Shown here one piece after another: positions 21,681 to 31,754 of a stretch of 64,000 nucleotides of DNA. Both the position numbers and the translations under genes were made by a program. The notes beneath the pieces are model-generated. The model was given only the letters and a program-made list of their open reading frames with translations. It was not told the origin of the DNA and made no database searches. Source of the DNA: Mycolicibacterium austroafricanum (GTDB lineage: Bacteria > Actinomycetota > Actinomycetes > Mycobacteriales > Mycobacteriaceae); contig NZ_HG964450.1 in NCBI RefSeq assembly GCF_000612725.1, positions 616,808-680,807 of the forward strand, read 5' to 3'. How positions within the stretch are numbered: position 1 is the stretch's first letter; each line of letters starts with the position of its first letter.

Positions 21681-21875
21681 ATGAGGGTTTCAGCGGACCG
21701 CGAGCTGTGCATCCAGGCCGGCAACTGCGTGATGGTCGCCCGTGAGGTGTTCGACCAGGACGACGACGGCATCGTCGTCGTGCTCGAAGACGACGTCACC
21801 GGCGACGCGGCCGAGCACGCGCGGGAAGCGGTCAAATTGTGTCCGGCGAGCGCTCTTCGTCTGGAAGATCGATGA
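21681..21875 (+). CDS. [3Fe-4S]-type ferredoxin
   Basis: 64-residue ferredoxin: CIQAGNC (C-x5-C, the gap typical of 3Fe-4S P450 partners) and a third Cys in KLCPASAL. The ATG follows the P450 stop with no gap, so it is the redox partner of that enzyme. The last 44 bp overlap the convergent membrane-protein gene. Confidence 0.93.
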   Translation: MRVSADRELCIQAGNCVMVAREVFDQDDDGIVVVLEDDVTGDAAEHAREAVKLCPASALRLEDR

Positions 21876-22488
21876 CGCCCGCGCGCGCGAGCAGAAGCAG
21901 GCTGACGATGAGCACCCAGACCGGGAACGCCACCGTCATCCACGCGGTGATGTCGCTGCCGACCAAGACGCACAGGGCCACAACGTAGGTCACGATCACC
22001 AGCCAGATCGGCATGAGCCGGGTCCGCAGCCAGATGGTGGCCAGCGAAATCATGAAGACCGCGGCCATCCGTAGCGCGTAGGTGTCGGACAGCGAGACCA
22101 GCAGCGCGTGGCCGAACTCCGTGACCTCCGTGCGGGCATCACCCAGCCCGGAGTGCTTTCTGGCGGCGATCAGGCCTGCCCCGACGGCCGTCGACGCGAA
22201 GATCATCGCCAGGAACAGCAGCCCGCTGCCGATGAAGACCGTCGAGAAGAACTTGTCCTCCAGCGCACCCAGCCCGTCTCGGATCACCCCGATGAACCAC
22301 AGGAACGCGATGCCGGCGAACGGCATCAGCACCACGGCGATCCGGAGCCGGTGTTCGGAACCGGGCACCGACGTGCGGATGATCACCAGTGCCACACCGA
22401 ACAACAGCGCGAACAGCACGCCGGCGAACGCCGCGGCGCGCGGCGTGGTCAGGTAACGCAGGTGGCGGTCCGCCGGATGCGTGGTCAT
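21832..22488 (-). CDS. Six-helix membrane protein of unknown function
   Basis: 218 residues with helices near 20-40, 53-75, 87-110, about 140-155, 163-180 and 185-205. No enzymatic motif seen. Start ATG 22488 (MTTHPADRH) was chosen over an upstream in-frame ATG because the stretch before it is not hydrophobic and has no ribosome site. Role unknown. Confidence 0.65.
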   Translation of the reverse strand: MTTHPADRHLRYLTTPRAAAFAGVLFALLFGVALVIIRTSVPGSEHRLRIAVVLMPFAGIAFLWFIGVIRDGLGALEDKFFSTVFIGSGLLFLAMIFASTAVGAGLIAARKHSGLGDARTEVTEFGHALLVSLSDTYALRMAAVFMISLATIWLRTRLMPIWLVIVTYVVALCVLVGSDITAWMTVAFPVWVLIVSLLLLARAGVIDLPDEERSPDTI

Positions 22489-22513
22489 TGCCTCATGCTG
22501 GCACGGCCGACCC

Positions 22514-23617
22514 TCAATCTCCGGCAGCAACGGCGTCGTCGACGATCACGGTCTGGTTGCCGCCGGCATGCTTGGCGCGATACATCGCCGCATCGGCCAG
22601 CTCGATCATGGTGCGCACGGCACTTTCGAGGTCGCCGTCGACACGCGCCGCGGCCGCCCCGATACTCACCGTGGGAACGGCCGCCGCGTCGCAGCGCGCC
22701 ACCTCGGCGTGCAGCAGCGCCGCAAGGCGCCGGACCGTCTGAGTCCCGCCCTCGACCACGACGACGAACTCCTCGCCGCCGGTGCGGGCGGTCACCGACC
22801 GGACCCCCAGATCCGTGACCGCGGCGCGGGCGGCTTCGGCCACCCCGACCAGCACCCGGTCACCGGCGTCGTGACCGTGGCCGTCGTTGATCGCCTTGAA
22901 CTTGTCGATGTCGAGGGCCAGCACCCCGATCTGCACGCCGCCGGGCGCCACCAGTTCGGCGAGGTGGACGTCGAGCCCACGCCGGTTGTACAACCGGGTC
23001 AGCGGGTCGTGCAGCGCGTCGACGGCGCCCATCCGCAGGGCCGACAGGTACGACTGCACGATGACCGGGACACCGATGACCGTCGGCAACAGCACGAGCA
23101 GACGCACCGTGACAACCGACACCGGCGCGGTGGCCTGGGCGATCGCCAACCCGTAGGTCACCGCGAACACCGCCGTCGAGAACGCCAGATGCAGCACCAG
23201 TGCCCGCGGACCGTGCACCACGACGATGTAGATCCCGTTGGCCGCCAGCAGCGCCAGCCCGGGCATCGCGGTGAACGCGTCCTGGTAGCAGGCGATGACC
23301 ACGACCACCGCGACATCGGCGTACACCGCGAACGCCACGGATTGCCCCTCGGTGGGCCACGGGCCGAAGATCCAGATCACGCCGAGCACACAGGAACTGA
23401 CCGCGATCGCGATCACCAGGACGCGAGCCGCGACCGATCCCCCGTCGTAATAGGCCCACACCACGGTCAGCAGCGCAGTCAGGCCGTACAGCAGCGAGAA
23501 GCACCCGATGAACACCTGATGCAGCCGCAGCAGTCCGCGGGAGCGGAAATATCTTGCGGTCCAATCAAATTCGTGCGGCTGTCGCCACCAGATGAGGAGG
23601 AACTCGCGTAACCCCAT
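22514..23617 (-). CDS. Membrane-bound GGDEF diguanylate cyclase
   Basis: 367 residues: about six membrane helices (residues 30-200), then a GGDEF domain with DPLTRLYNRRGL, LDIDKFKAINDGHGHDAGD and the active site RTGGEEF. The E-for-D form is catalytically competent in other cyclases, so c-di-GMP synthesis is likely. The RxxD inhibitory site five residues before GGEEF is absent (GVRS there), so product inhibition by that route is not expected. Input signal unknown. Confidence 0.9.
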   Translation of the reverse strand: MGLREFLLIWWRQPHEFDWTARYFRSRGLLRLHQVFIGCFSLLYGLTALLTVVWAYYDGGSVAARVLVIAIAVSSCVLGVIWIFGPWPTEGQSVAFAVYADVAVVVVIACYQDAFTAMPGLALLAANGIYIVVVHGPRALVLHLAFSTAVFAVTYGLAIAQATAPVSVVTVRLLVLLPTVIGVPVIVQSYLSALRMGAVDALHDPLTRLYNRRGLDVHLAELVAPGGVQIGVLALDIDKFKAINDGHGHDAGDRVLVGVAEAARAAVTDLGVRSVTARTGGEEFVVVVEGGTQTVRRLAALLHAEVARCDAAAVPTVSIGAAAARVDGDLESAVRTMIELADAAMYRAKHAGGNQTVIVDDAVAAGD

Positions 23618-23641
23618 CCCGACCTCCCCCAGAGGCGTCCG

Positions 23642-26273
<2,632 letters not shown>

Positions 26274-27612
26274 ACCTGACCCTGGTGCCGTCCCGGGGCA
26301 CCAGGACCGGCGAGGCCCGAAACGGCGGCGTCTCCAGGTGGGCGCTGACGGGCTCCAGTTCGCCTTCCCGCAGCACGGTGTGCAACGTCGTGGTCAACTC
26401 GCGCATGGCGAAGGCCGCGCCGATGCACCGTTTCACCCCGCCGCCGAACGGGATCCACGCGTACGGATGCGGCCGGGAGCCGAGAAAGCGCTCCGGCCGG
26501 AACTCATCGGGCTGCGGATAGGCGTCCGGATCCCGGTTGATGACGTCGAGCAGCAGCACGATGCGGGTGTCGGGTTCCAGCGTGTACTCGCCCAGCCGGT
26601 AGGGACCCGTGGTCATCCGGCCGGTGATCGGCGCGGCGGGCCGCAGCCGCAGGGTCTCGGCGATGACGGCCTCGGTGTAGTCGGTGTCGCCGGACACCGC
26701 TTCGGCGCGCACCCGGGCCAGGGCCCGCGGATGGTGCAGCAGCAGGTCGATCAGCCACGACAGCGTGGTCGCGGTGGTTTCGTGCCCAGCCAGCATGAGC
26801 GTGATGAGATCGTCGCGGATCTCGTTGTCCGACAGGGCTTCCCCATCATCGGCGCGGGCGTTGGCGAGCACGCTGAGAATGTCGGCGCGCTCGGCGGACG
26901 ACGGATCAGACCGGCGTTCGGCGATCAGCGGCAGCACCAGTTCGTCGATTCTGCGGTTGGCGTCGGAGAGTCTGCCCCAGCGTCGCAGCGCGCCGAACCG
27001 CCGCAGCGCGTAGCGCACCGGCGTCTCCTCCGACAGCGCCAGGTCGAGCAGTTGGTGAAACGGCTTGCCGAACCGGGCGACCGACTCGGGGTCGTGCACC
27101 CCGAAGACCACCTGAACGATGATGTCCAAGGTCAGTTCACGGGCGGCGTCGAGCATCCGCATCGGCCGCGCGACCGGCCAGGTCGCCATCGCCGACCGGG
27201 TCGATGACTCGATGATGGGCACGTAGCTGTTGAGCATCTCGCCGTGCAGCGGTGGGGTCAGCAGCCGCCTCCTGCGCAGGTGGTCGGGCTCCTCCAGGAC
27301 GAACATCGACCGCGGACCGTAGATCGCCGCCGCCGGCCCGACGCCCTCGCCGCCCAGCAGCACGTCGGGATTCTCGGTGAACACCTGCTTGGCCAGGTCG
27401 GCGTCGGCGACTGCGACCACCTTCCCGAAGCCCAGGACAGGCAATGCCACCACCGGCCCGTACCGCCGCACCATCTGGTGCACGATCGCCTGCCCGCCCA
27501 TCCCGAAGGCGGCGGCGTACACACCGCCGAAGACGGGCGCCAGCGGTGGCGGTGCGGGCAGGCTCGGTGGTCGCACAATACGAACCATCTCACGGCCGGT
27601 AGCTTTCGTGGG

Positions 27613-28392
27613 GTGAGTGTTCGGCCACTGCACCAGTCGGTACGACCGAGCCCGATCTTCCTCGCCCTGGTCGCGCTCACGGCGGCCGGCGGAGCCCTGG
27701 CGTGGACATCGGCCGGGCGGATCGAGCCCGTCGCCTACCTCGGCGTGTTCGTCTTCGTCATCTTCGGCTGGTTGGTGACGTTGTGCCTGCACGAGTTCGG
27801 GCACGCGTATTCGGCCTACCGGTTCGGCGACCGCGACGTCGCGGTGCGCGGCTACCTGACGCTCAACCCGCTGAAGTACTCGCACCCGCTGCTGTCGCTG
27901 GGGCTGCCGGTGCTGTTCATCGCACTCGGCGGGATCGGGCTGCCCGGCGGGGCGGTGTATGTGCAGACGGCCCATATGACGGACCGGCAGAAGACGTGGG
28001 TGAGCCTGGCCGGGCCCGCCGTCAACCTGATCTTCGCGGTGCTGATGCTCGCGGTGACCCGGCTGCTGTACGACCCGGCCCATTCGGTGTTCTGGGCCGG
28101 CGTGGCGTTCCTGGGTTTCCTGCAGGTCACCGCGCTGCTGCTGAACATGCTTCCCATTCCGGGCCTGGACGGTTACGGCGCGCTGGAGCCACACCTGAGC
28201 AGCGACACGCAGCGCGCACTGAACCCCGCCAAGCAGTGGGGTTTCTTCATCCTGTTGATCCTGCTCATCGCGCCGCCGCTGAACCAGTGGTTCTTCGGCG
28301 CGGTGTACTGGCTGTTCGAGCTCTCCGGCGTGCCACCCGCCCTGTCCGCCATCGGCGGTCAGCTGACCCGGTTCTGGTCTGCCTGGACCTGA
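27613..28392 (+). CDS. Site-2 protease-like M50 metallopeptidase
   Basis: 259 residues, equal to Rv0359. Polytopic; zinc motif HEFGH at residues 60-64 within the second helix and NMLPIPGLDG later (NxxPxxxLDG). Cleaves substrates inside the membrane; the substrate is unknown. The GTG start is 7 nt after TAGCTT (27600-27605), so the mRNA is probably leaderless. Confidence 0.93.
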   Translation: MSVRPLHQSVRPSPIFLALVALTAAGGALAWTSAGRIEPVAYLGVFVFVIFGWLVTLCLHEFGHAYSAYRFGDRDVAVRGYLTLNPLKYSHPLLSLGLPVLFIALGGIGLPGGAVYVQTAHMTDRQKTWVSLAGPAVNLIFAVLMLAVTRLLYDPAHSVFWAGVAFLGFLQVTALLLNMLPIPGLDGYGALEPHLSSDTQRALNPAKQWGFFILLILLIAPPLNQWFFGAVYWLFELSGVPPALSAIGGQLTRFWSAWT

Positions 28393-28402
28393 CCCTTGTC
28401 AC

Positions 28403-28422
28403 ATATGCGTCTTTGCGCATAT
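28403..28422 (+). promoter_or_regulatory. 7-6-7 dyad operator of CDF exporter gene
   Basis: ATATGCG (28403-28409) and CGCATAT (28416-28422) form a perfect inverted repeat with a 6-nt spacer. The right arm overlaps the -10 TATATT (28420-28425), which is 7 nt before the ATG. Placement and sequence resemble ArsR/SmtB-type zinc operators, so metal-dependent repression is likely. Confidence 0.65.
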
Positions 28423-28432
28423 ATTTCTGGCC

Positions 28433-29332
28433 ATGGGTGCCGGACACGACCACAGCCACGGCGGTGACACCAGGGTCTCCCGCATGGTCATCGGGGCGGG
28501 CATCCTCACCGCCTTCTTCATCGTCGAGCTGAGCACGGCGCTGGCCATCAACTCGATCGCGCTGCTTGCCGACGCCGGCCACATGCTGACCGACCTGGTC
28601 GCGATGTTCATGGGGCTGACCGCGGTGCTGCTCGCCAAGCGCGGCAGCACGTCGCCGTCGCGCACCTACGGCTGGCACCGCGCCGAGGTGTTCACCGCCG
28701 TCGCCAACGCGGCGCTGCTGCTCGGGGTGGCCGGGTTCATCCTCTACGAAGCCTTCGAGCGACTCGGCGACGCGCCCGACATCCCGGGTGTCCCGATGAT
28801 CGTCGTCGCGCTGGCCGGACTGCTGGCCAACGCCGTGGTGGTGCTGCTGCTGCGCTCGCACTCCAAGGAGAGCCTGGCGGTCAAGGGCGCCTACATGGAG
28901 GTCGTCGCCGACACCGTCGGAAGCATCGGGGTGCTGATCGCGGGCATCGTCACCGTCACCACGCGGTGGCCGTACGCCGACGTCGTCGTCGCGGTGCTGG
29001 TCGCACTCTGGGTGCTGCCCAGGGCCATCTCCCTGGCCAGAGCGGCGCTGCGGATCCTGTCGGAATCCTCGCCGCGCCACATCGACGTCGAGGAGCTGCG
29101 CGCGGCCCTCGGCGCCGTCGACGGGGTCACCGAGGTCCACGACCTGCACGTGTGGACGCTGGTACCGGGTAAGGACATGGTCACCGCCCATCTGACCAGC
29201 GACCGCGACTCCGCGCAGATCCTCGACGACGCGCGGGCCGTGTTGACCGCGCGCGGGCTCGATCACTCCACCGTGCAGGTCGAACCGCCAGACACCGCCG
29301 CGGACTGCGACTGCGAAAGCCGGAAGCGCTAG
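28433..29332 (+). CDS. zitA: Cation diffusion facilitator, zinc exporter
   Basis: 299 residues with six helices. His-rich N-terminus (GHDHSHGG), metal site LLADAGHMLTD (HxxxD) and partner site MEVVADTVGS; cytoplasmic C-terminal domain with DLHVWTL. Exports Zn(II) and perhaps Co(II) by proton exchange. The name follows the M. smegmatis zinc exporter recalled from the same purA neighbourhood, so take it as probable. The gene appears leaderless and is controlled by the dyad before it. The 3' end overlaps the next gene by 4 bp. Confidence 0.92.
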   Translation: MGAGHDHSHGGDTRVSRMVIGAGILTAFFIVELSTALAINSIALLADAGHMLTDLVAMFMGLTAVLLAKRGSTSPSRTYGWHRAEVFTAVANAALLLGVAGFILYEAFERLGDAPDIPGVPMIVVALAGLLANAVVVLLLRSHSKESLAVKGAYMEVVADTVGSIGVLIAGIVTVTTRWPYADVVVAVLVALWVLPRAISLARAALRILSESSPRHIDVEELRAALGAVDGVTEVHDLHVWTLVPGKDMVTAHLTSDRDSAQILDDARAVLTARGLDHSTVQVEPPDTAADCDCESRKR

Positions 29333-29745
29333 GTCAGCCCGAGTTCGGCGCGGGCCGCCGGATCGCAGTCGTCGAGCAGATCCAGGCAGCGCTGATACTC
29401 AGGCAGCTCCCCGATCGCCTCGGCCGCGCGGGCCAACGCCGCCACGCACCGCAGGAACCCCTGGTTGGGTTCGTGCGCGAACGGCACCGGGCCGAAGCCC
29501 TTCCAGCCGTTGCGGCGCAACGCATCGAGGCCGCGATGGTAGCCGGTGCGCGCGTAGGCGTACGCGGTGACGGCCTGCTCGGCGTCGAGTGCCTGTTCGG
29601 CGAGCACCGCCCAGGCGATCGACGCAGCCGGGTGCGCAGCGGCGACGATGGCGGGGTTCTCCGACGCATCGAGCTCGGCCTCGACGGCGGGATCGCCGGG
29701 CAGCAGCACAGGTTCGGGTCCGAGGAGATCGCCCATCCGAGTCAT
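29329..29745 (-). CDS. DUF3151 conserved hypothetical protein
   Basis: 138 residues equivalent to Rv0360c: GDLLGPEPVLLPGDPAVEAELD, YAYARTGYHRGLDALRRNGWKGFGPVPFAHEPNQGFLR, then an alpha-helical end. Actinobacteria-only family without known function. Start at ATG 29745 (MTRMGDLL); 29754 is possible. Lies between convergent/divergent neighbours and has no operon partner. Confidence 0.85.
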   Translation of the reverse strand: MTRMGDLLGPEPVLLPGDPAVEAELDASENPAIVAAAHPAASIAWAVLAEQALDAEQAVTAYAYARTGYHRGLDALRRNGWKGFGPVPFAHEPNQGFLRCVAALARAAEAIGELPEYQRCLDLLDDCDPAARAELGLT

Positions 29746-29806
29746 GTGCCCCATTGTGCCGTGTGGGCGTGGGCGGGCGTCACCGCGGATGGCTAAGCTC
29801 CGCGGT

Positions 29807-30598
29807 ATGTCGAACGCAGGAGGGTCTGACAACTCCGACCAGGATCCCTCGCCCGCCGAAGCCGAGACCGAGGTTCTGCCCGGGGCCGATTCCGAGCATG
29901 AACCCGCGACGGAGGTCTTCGCCCCCGCCGAGCAGCAGGACGAAGATCCGGACCAGCCCGGCGAGCGACGGTTCACGGCGCCGTCCGGGTTCGACGCCGG
30001 CTCCACACAGGTCATCAACCGGCCCACCGATCCGGCGACCGAGCAGTTCTCGGCGCACGACCCCGGCGCGCCCACCGAAGTCTTCGCGCCGCAGAAACCC
30101 GCTGCGCCGCAAATGATCCCGCCGCGCGGGGACACACCGAAACCACCCAAGAAAAGGCGCAACTGGGGCTGGCTGGTGGCCATCGTCCTCGTCGTCGCCG
30201 CGCTGGCCGCCGTCGCGATCCTCGGCACACTGCTGCTGACGCGTGGTTCCGGCTCGACCGTGTCCCAGGAAGACAGGGTCCGGTCCACGATCCAGAACTA
30301 CGACGCCGCGATCGAGAAGGGTGACCTCGCGACGCTGCGCAGCATCACCTGCGGCACGACGGCGGAGGCCTACAACAACATCGACGACAAGAAATGGATC
30401 GAGACGCACCGGCGGGTGGCCGACGCCGGCCGCTACCCCGTCGTCGCCAGCATCGACCAGGTCGTCGTCAACGGCGACCACGCCGAAGCCAACGTCACCA
30501 CGTTCATGGCGTTCGCGCCGCAGACCCGCTCCACGCGCAGCTTCGATCTGCAGTTCCGCGACGACGAGTGGAAGATCTGCCAGGCCCCTCAGCCCTAG
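29807..30598 (+). CDS. Single-pass membrane protein (Rv0361-like)
   Basis: 263 residues: a long acidic, proline-rich cytoplasmic region with three repeats of the type ATEVFAPAEQ / ATEQFSAHD / PTEVFAPQK, a basic stop (PKPPKKRRNWG), one membrane helix (about residues 122-146) and an extracellular DUF4878-like domain with Cys in SITCGT and KICQAP. The TEVF-type repeats could be phosphorylation sites for FHA-linked kinases; that is inference. -10 TAAGCT (29794-29799) is 7 nt before the ATG, so probably leaderless. Confidence 0.82.
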   Translation: MSNAGGSDNSDQDPSPAEAETEVLPGADSEHEPATEVFAPAEQQDEDPDQPGERRFTAPSGFDAGSTQVINRPTDPATEQFSAHDPGAPTEVFAPQKPAAPQMIPPRGDTPKPPKKRRNWGWLVAIVLVVAALAAVAILGTLLLTRGSGSTVSQEDRVRSTIQNYDAAIEKGDLATLRSITCGTTAEAYNNIDDKKWIETHRRVADAGRYPVVASIDQVVVNGDHAEANVTTFMAFAPQTRSTRSFDLQFRDDEWKICQAPQP

Positions 30599-31632
30599 CC
30601 GGCCGACACGCTCCGGCCCGCGCTGTGCAGATCCTTGCAGGCCTCCACCACCCGCTCGCTCATCGAGGCCTCGGCCTTCTTGAGGTAGCTGCGCGGGTCG
30701 TAGACCTTCTTGTTGCCCACTTCGCCGTCGACCTTGAGCACGCCGTCGTAGTTGGTGAACATGTGGGCCGCGAGCGGACGGGTGAACGCGTACTGGGTGT
30801 CGGTGTCGACGTTCATCTTGACCACGCCGTAGCGCAGCGAGTCCTCGATCTCGGACTTCAGCGAGCCCGAGCCGCCGTGGAAGACGAAGTCGAACGGCTT
30901 GGACCCTGCCGGCAGCCCCAGCTTGGCCGACGCGACGCGCTGCCCCTCGGCGAGCACCTCGGGCTTGAGCACCACGTTGCCCGGCTTGTACACGCCGTGC
31001 ACGTTGCCGAACGTGGCAGCCAGCAGGTACTTGCCGTGCTCGCCGGCGCCGAGCGCCTCGATGGTCTTCTCGAAGTCCTCGGTGCTGGTGTACAGCTTCT
31101 CGTTGATCTCGGCCTCGACGCCGTCCTCCTCGCCACCGACCACGCCGATCTCGATCTCCAGGATGATCTTGGCGGCCGCGGCCTGCTTGAGCAGTTCCTG
31201 CGCGATCGAGAGGTTCTCGTCGATCGGCACCGCCGAGCCGTCCCACATGTGCGACTGGAACAGCGGGTTCTGTCCCTTCGCGACACGCTCAGCCGAGATG
31301 GCCAGCAGCGGGCGAACGTAGGTGTCCAGCTTGTCCTTCGGACAGTGGTCGGTGTGCAGCGCAACGGTGATGTCGTACTTGGCGGCGATCACATGCGCGA
31401 ACTCGGCGAGCGCGACAGCGCCGGTGACCATGTCCTTGACACCCAGACCCGACGCGAATTCCGCACCGCCGGTGGAGAACTGGATGATGCCGTCCGACCC
31501 GGCGTCGGCGAACCCCTTGATGGCGGCGTTGACGCTCTCCGAGCCGACGCAGTTGATCGCGGGAAACGCGAACGAGTGCTCCTTGGCGCGGCTGAGCATC
31601 TCCGCATAGACCTCGGGCGTAGCGATGGGCAT
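30595..31632 (-). CDS. fba: Class II fructose-bisphosphate aldolase
   Basis: Zinc aldolase of glycolysis and gluconeogenesis. 345 residues. Zinc ligands in ALHTDHCPKDKL and VHGVYKPGNV and HGGSGS; KMNVDTDTQYAFTRPL binds phosphate. A clear ribosome site (GAAAGGA) lies 7 nt before ATG. The left end overlaps the convergent 29807 gene by 4 bp. Upstream begins the accessory island. Confidence 0.97.
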   Translation of the reverse strand: MPIATPEVYAEMLSRAKEHSFAFPAINCVGSESVNAAIKGFADAGSDGIIQFSTGGAEFASGLGVKDMVTGAVALAEFAHVIAAKYDITVALHTDHCPKDKLDTYVRPLLAISAERVAKGQNPLFQSHMWDGSAVPIDENLSIAQELLKQAAAAKIILEIEIGVVGGEEDGVEAEINEKLYTSTEDFEKTIEALGAGEHGKYLLAATFGNVHGVYKPGNVVLKPEVLAEGQRVASAKLGLPAGSKPFDFVFHGGSGSLKSEIEDSLRYGVVKMNVDTDTQYAFTRPLAAHMFTNYDGVLKVDGEVGNKKVYDPRSYLKKAEASMSERVVEACKDLHSAGRSVSAG

Positions 31633-31754
31633 GAGCGGTCCTTTCCGAGACGGGCTTGCGTCCGAGTATTTCAGGAATGCGATCCCGGCGCGCTGCTCCG
31701 CTCGAGATCCTCGTCGGGTTCGCCAAGGCCGTCATTTGTTGCCATGATTCGCTG

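Noticed and set aside
31656..31754. Longer N-terminus of LuxR regulator 1
   Set aside because: No similarity to the paralogue in this part, and a -10-like CATGAT sits inside it at the position seen before the paralogue.
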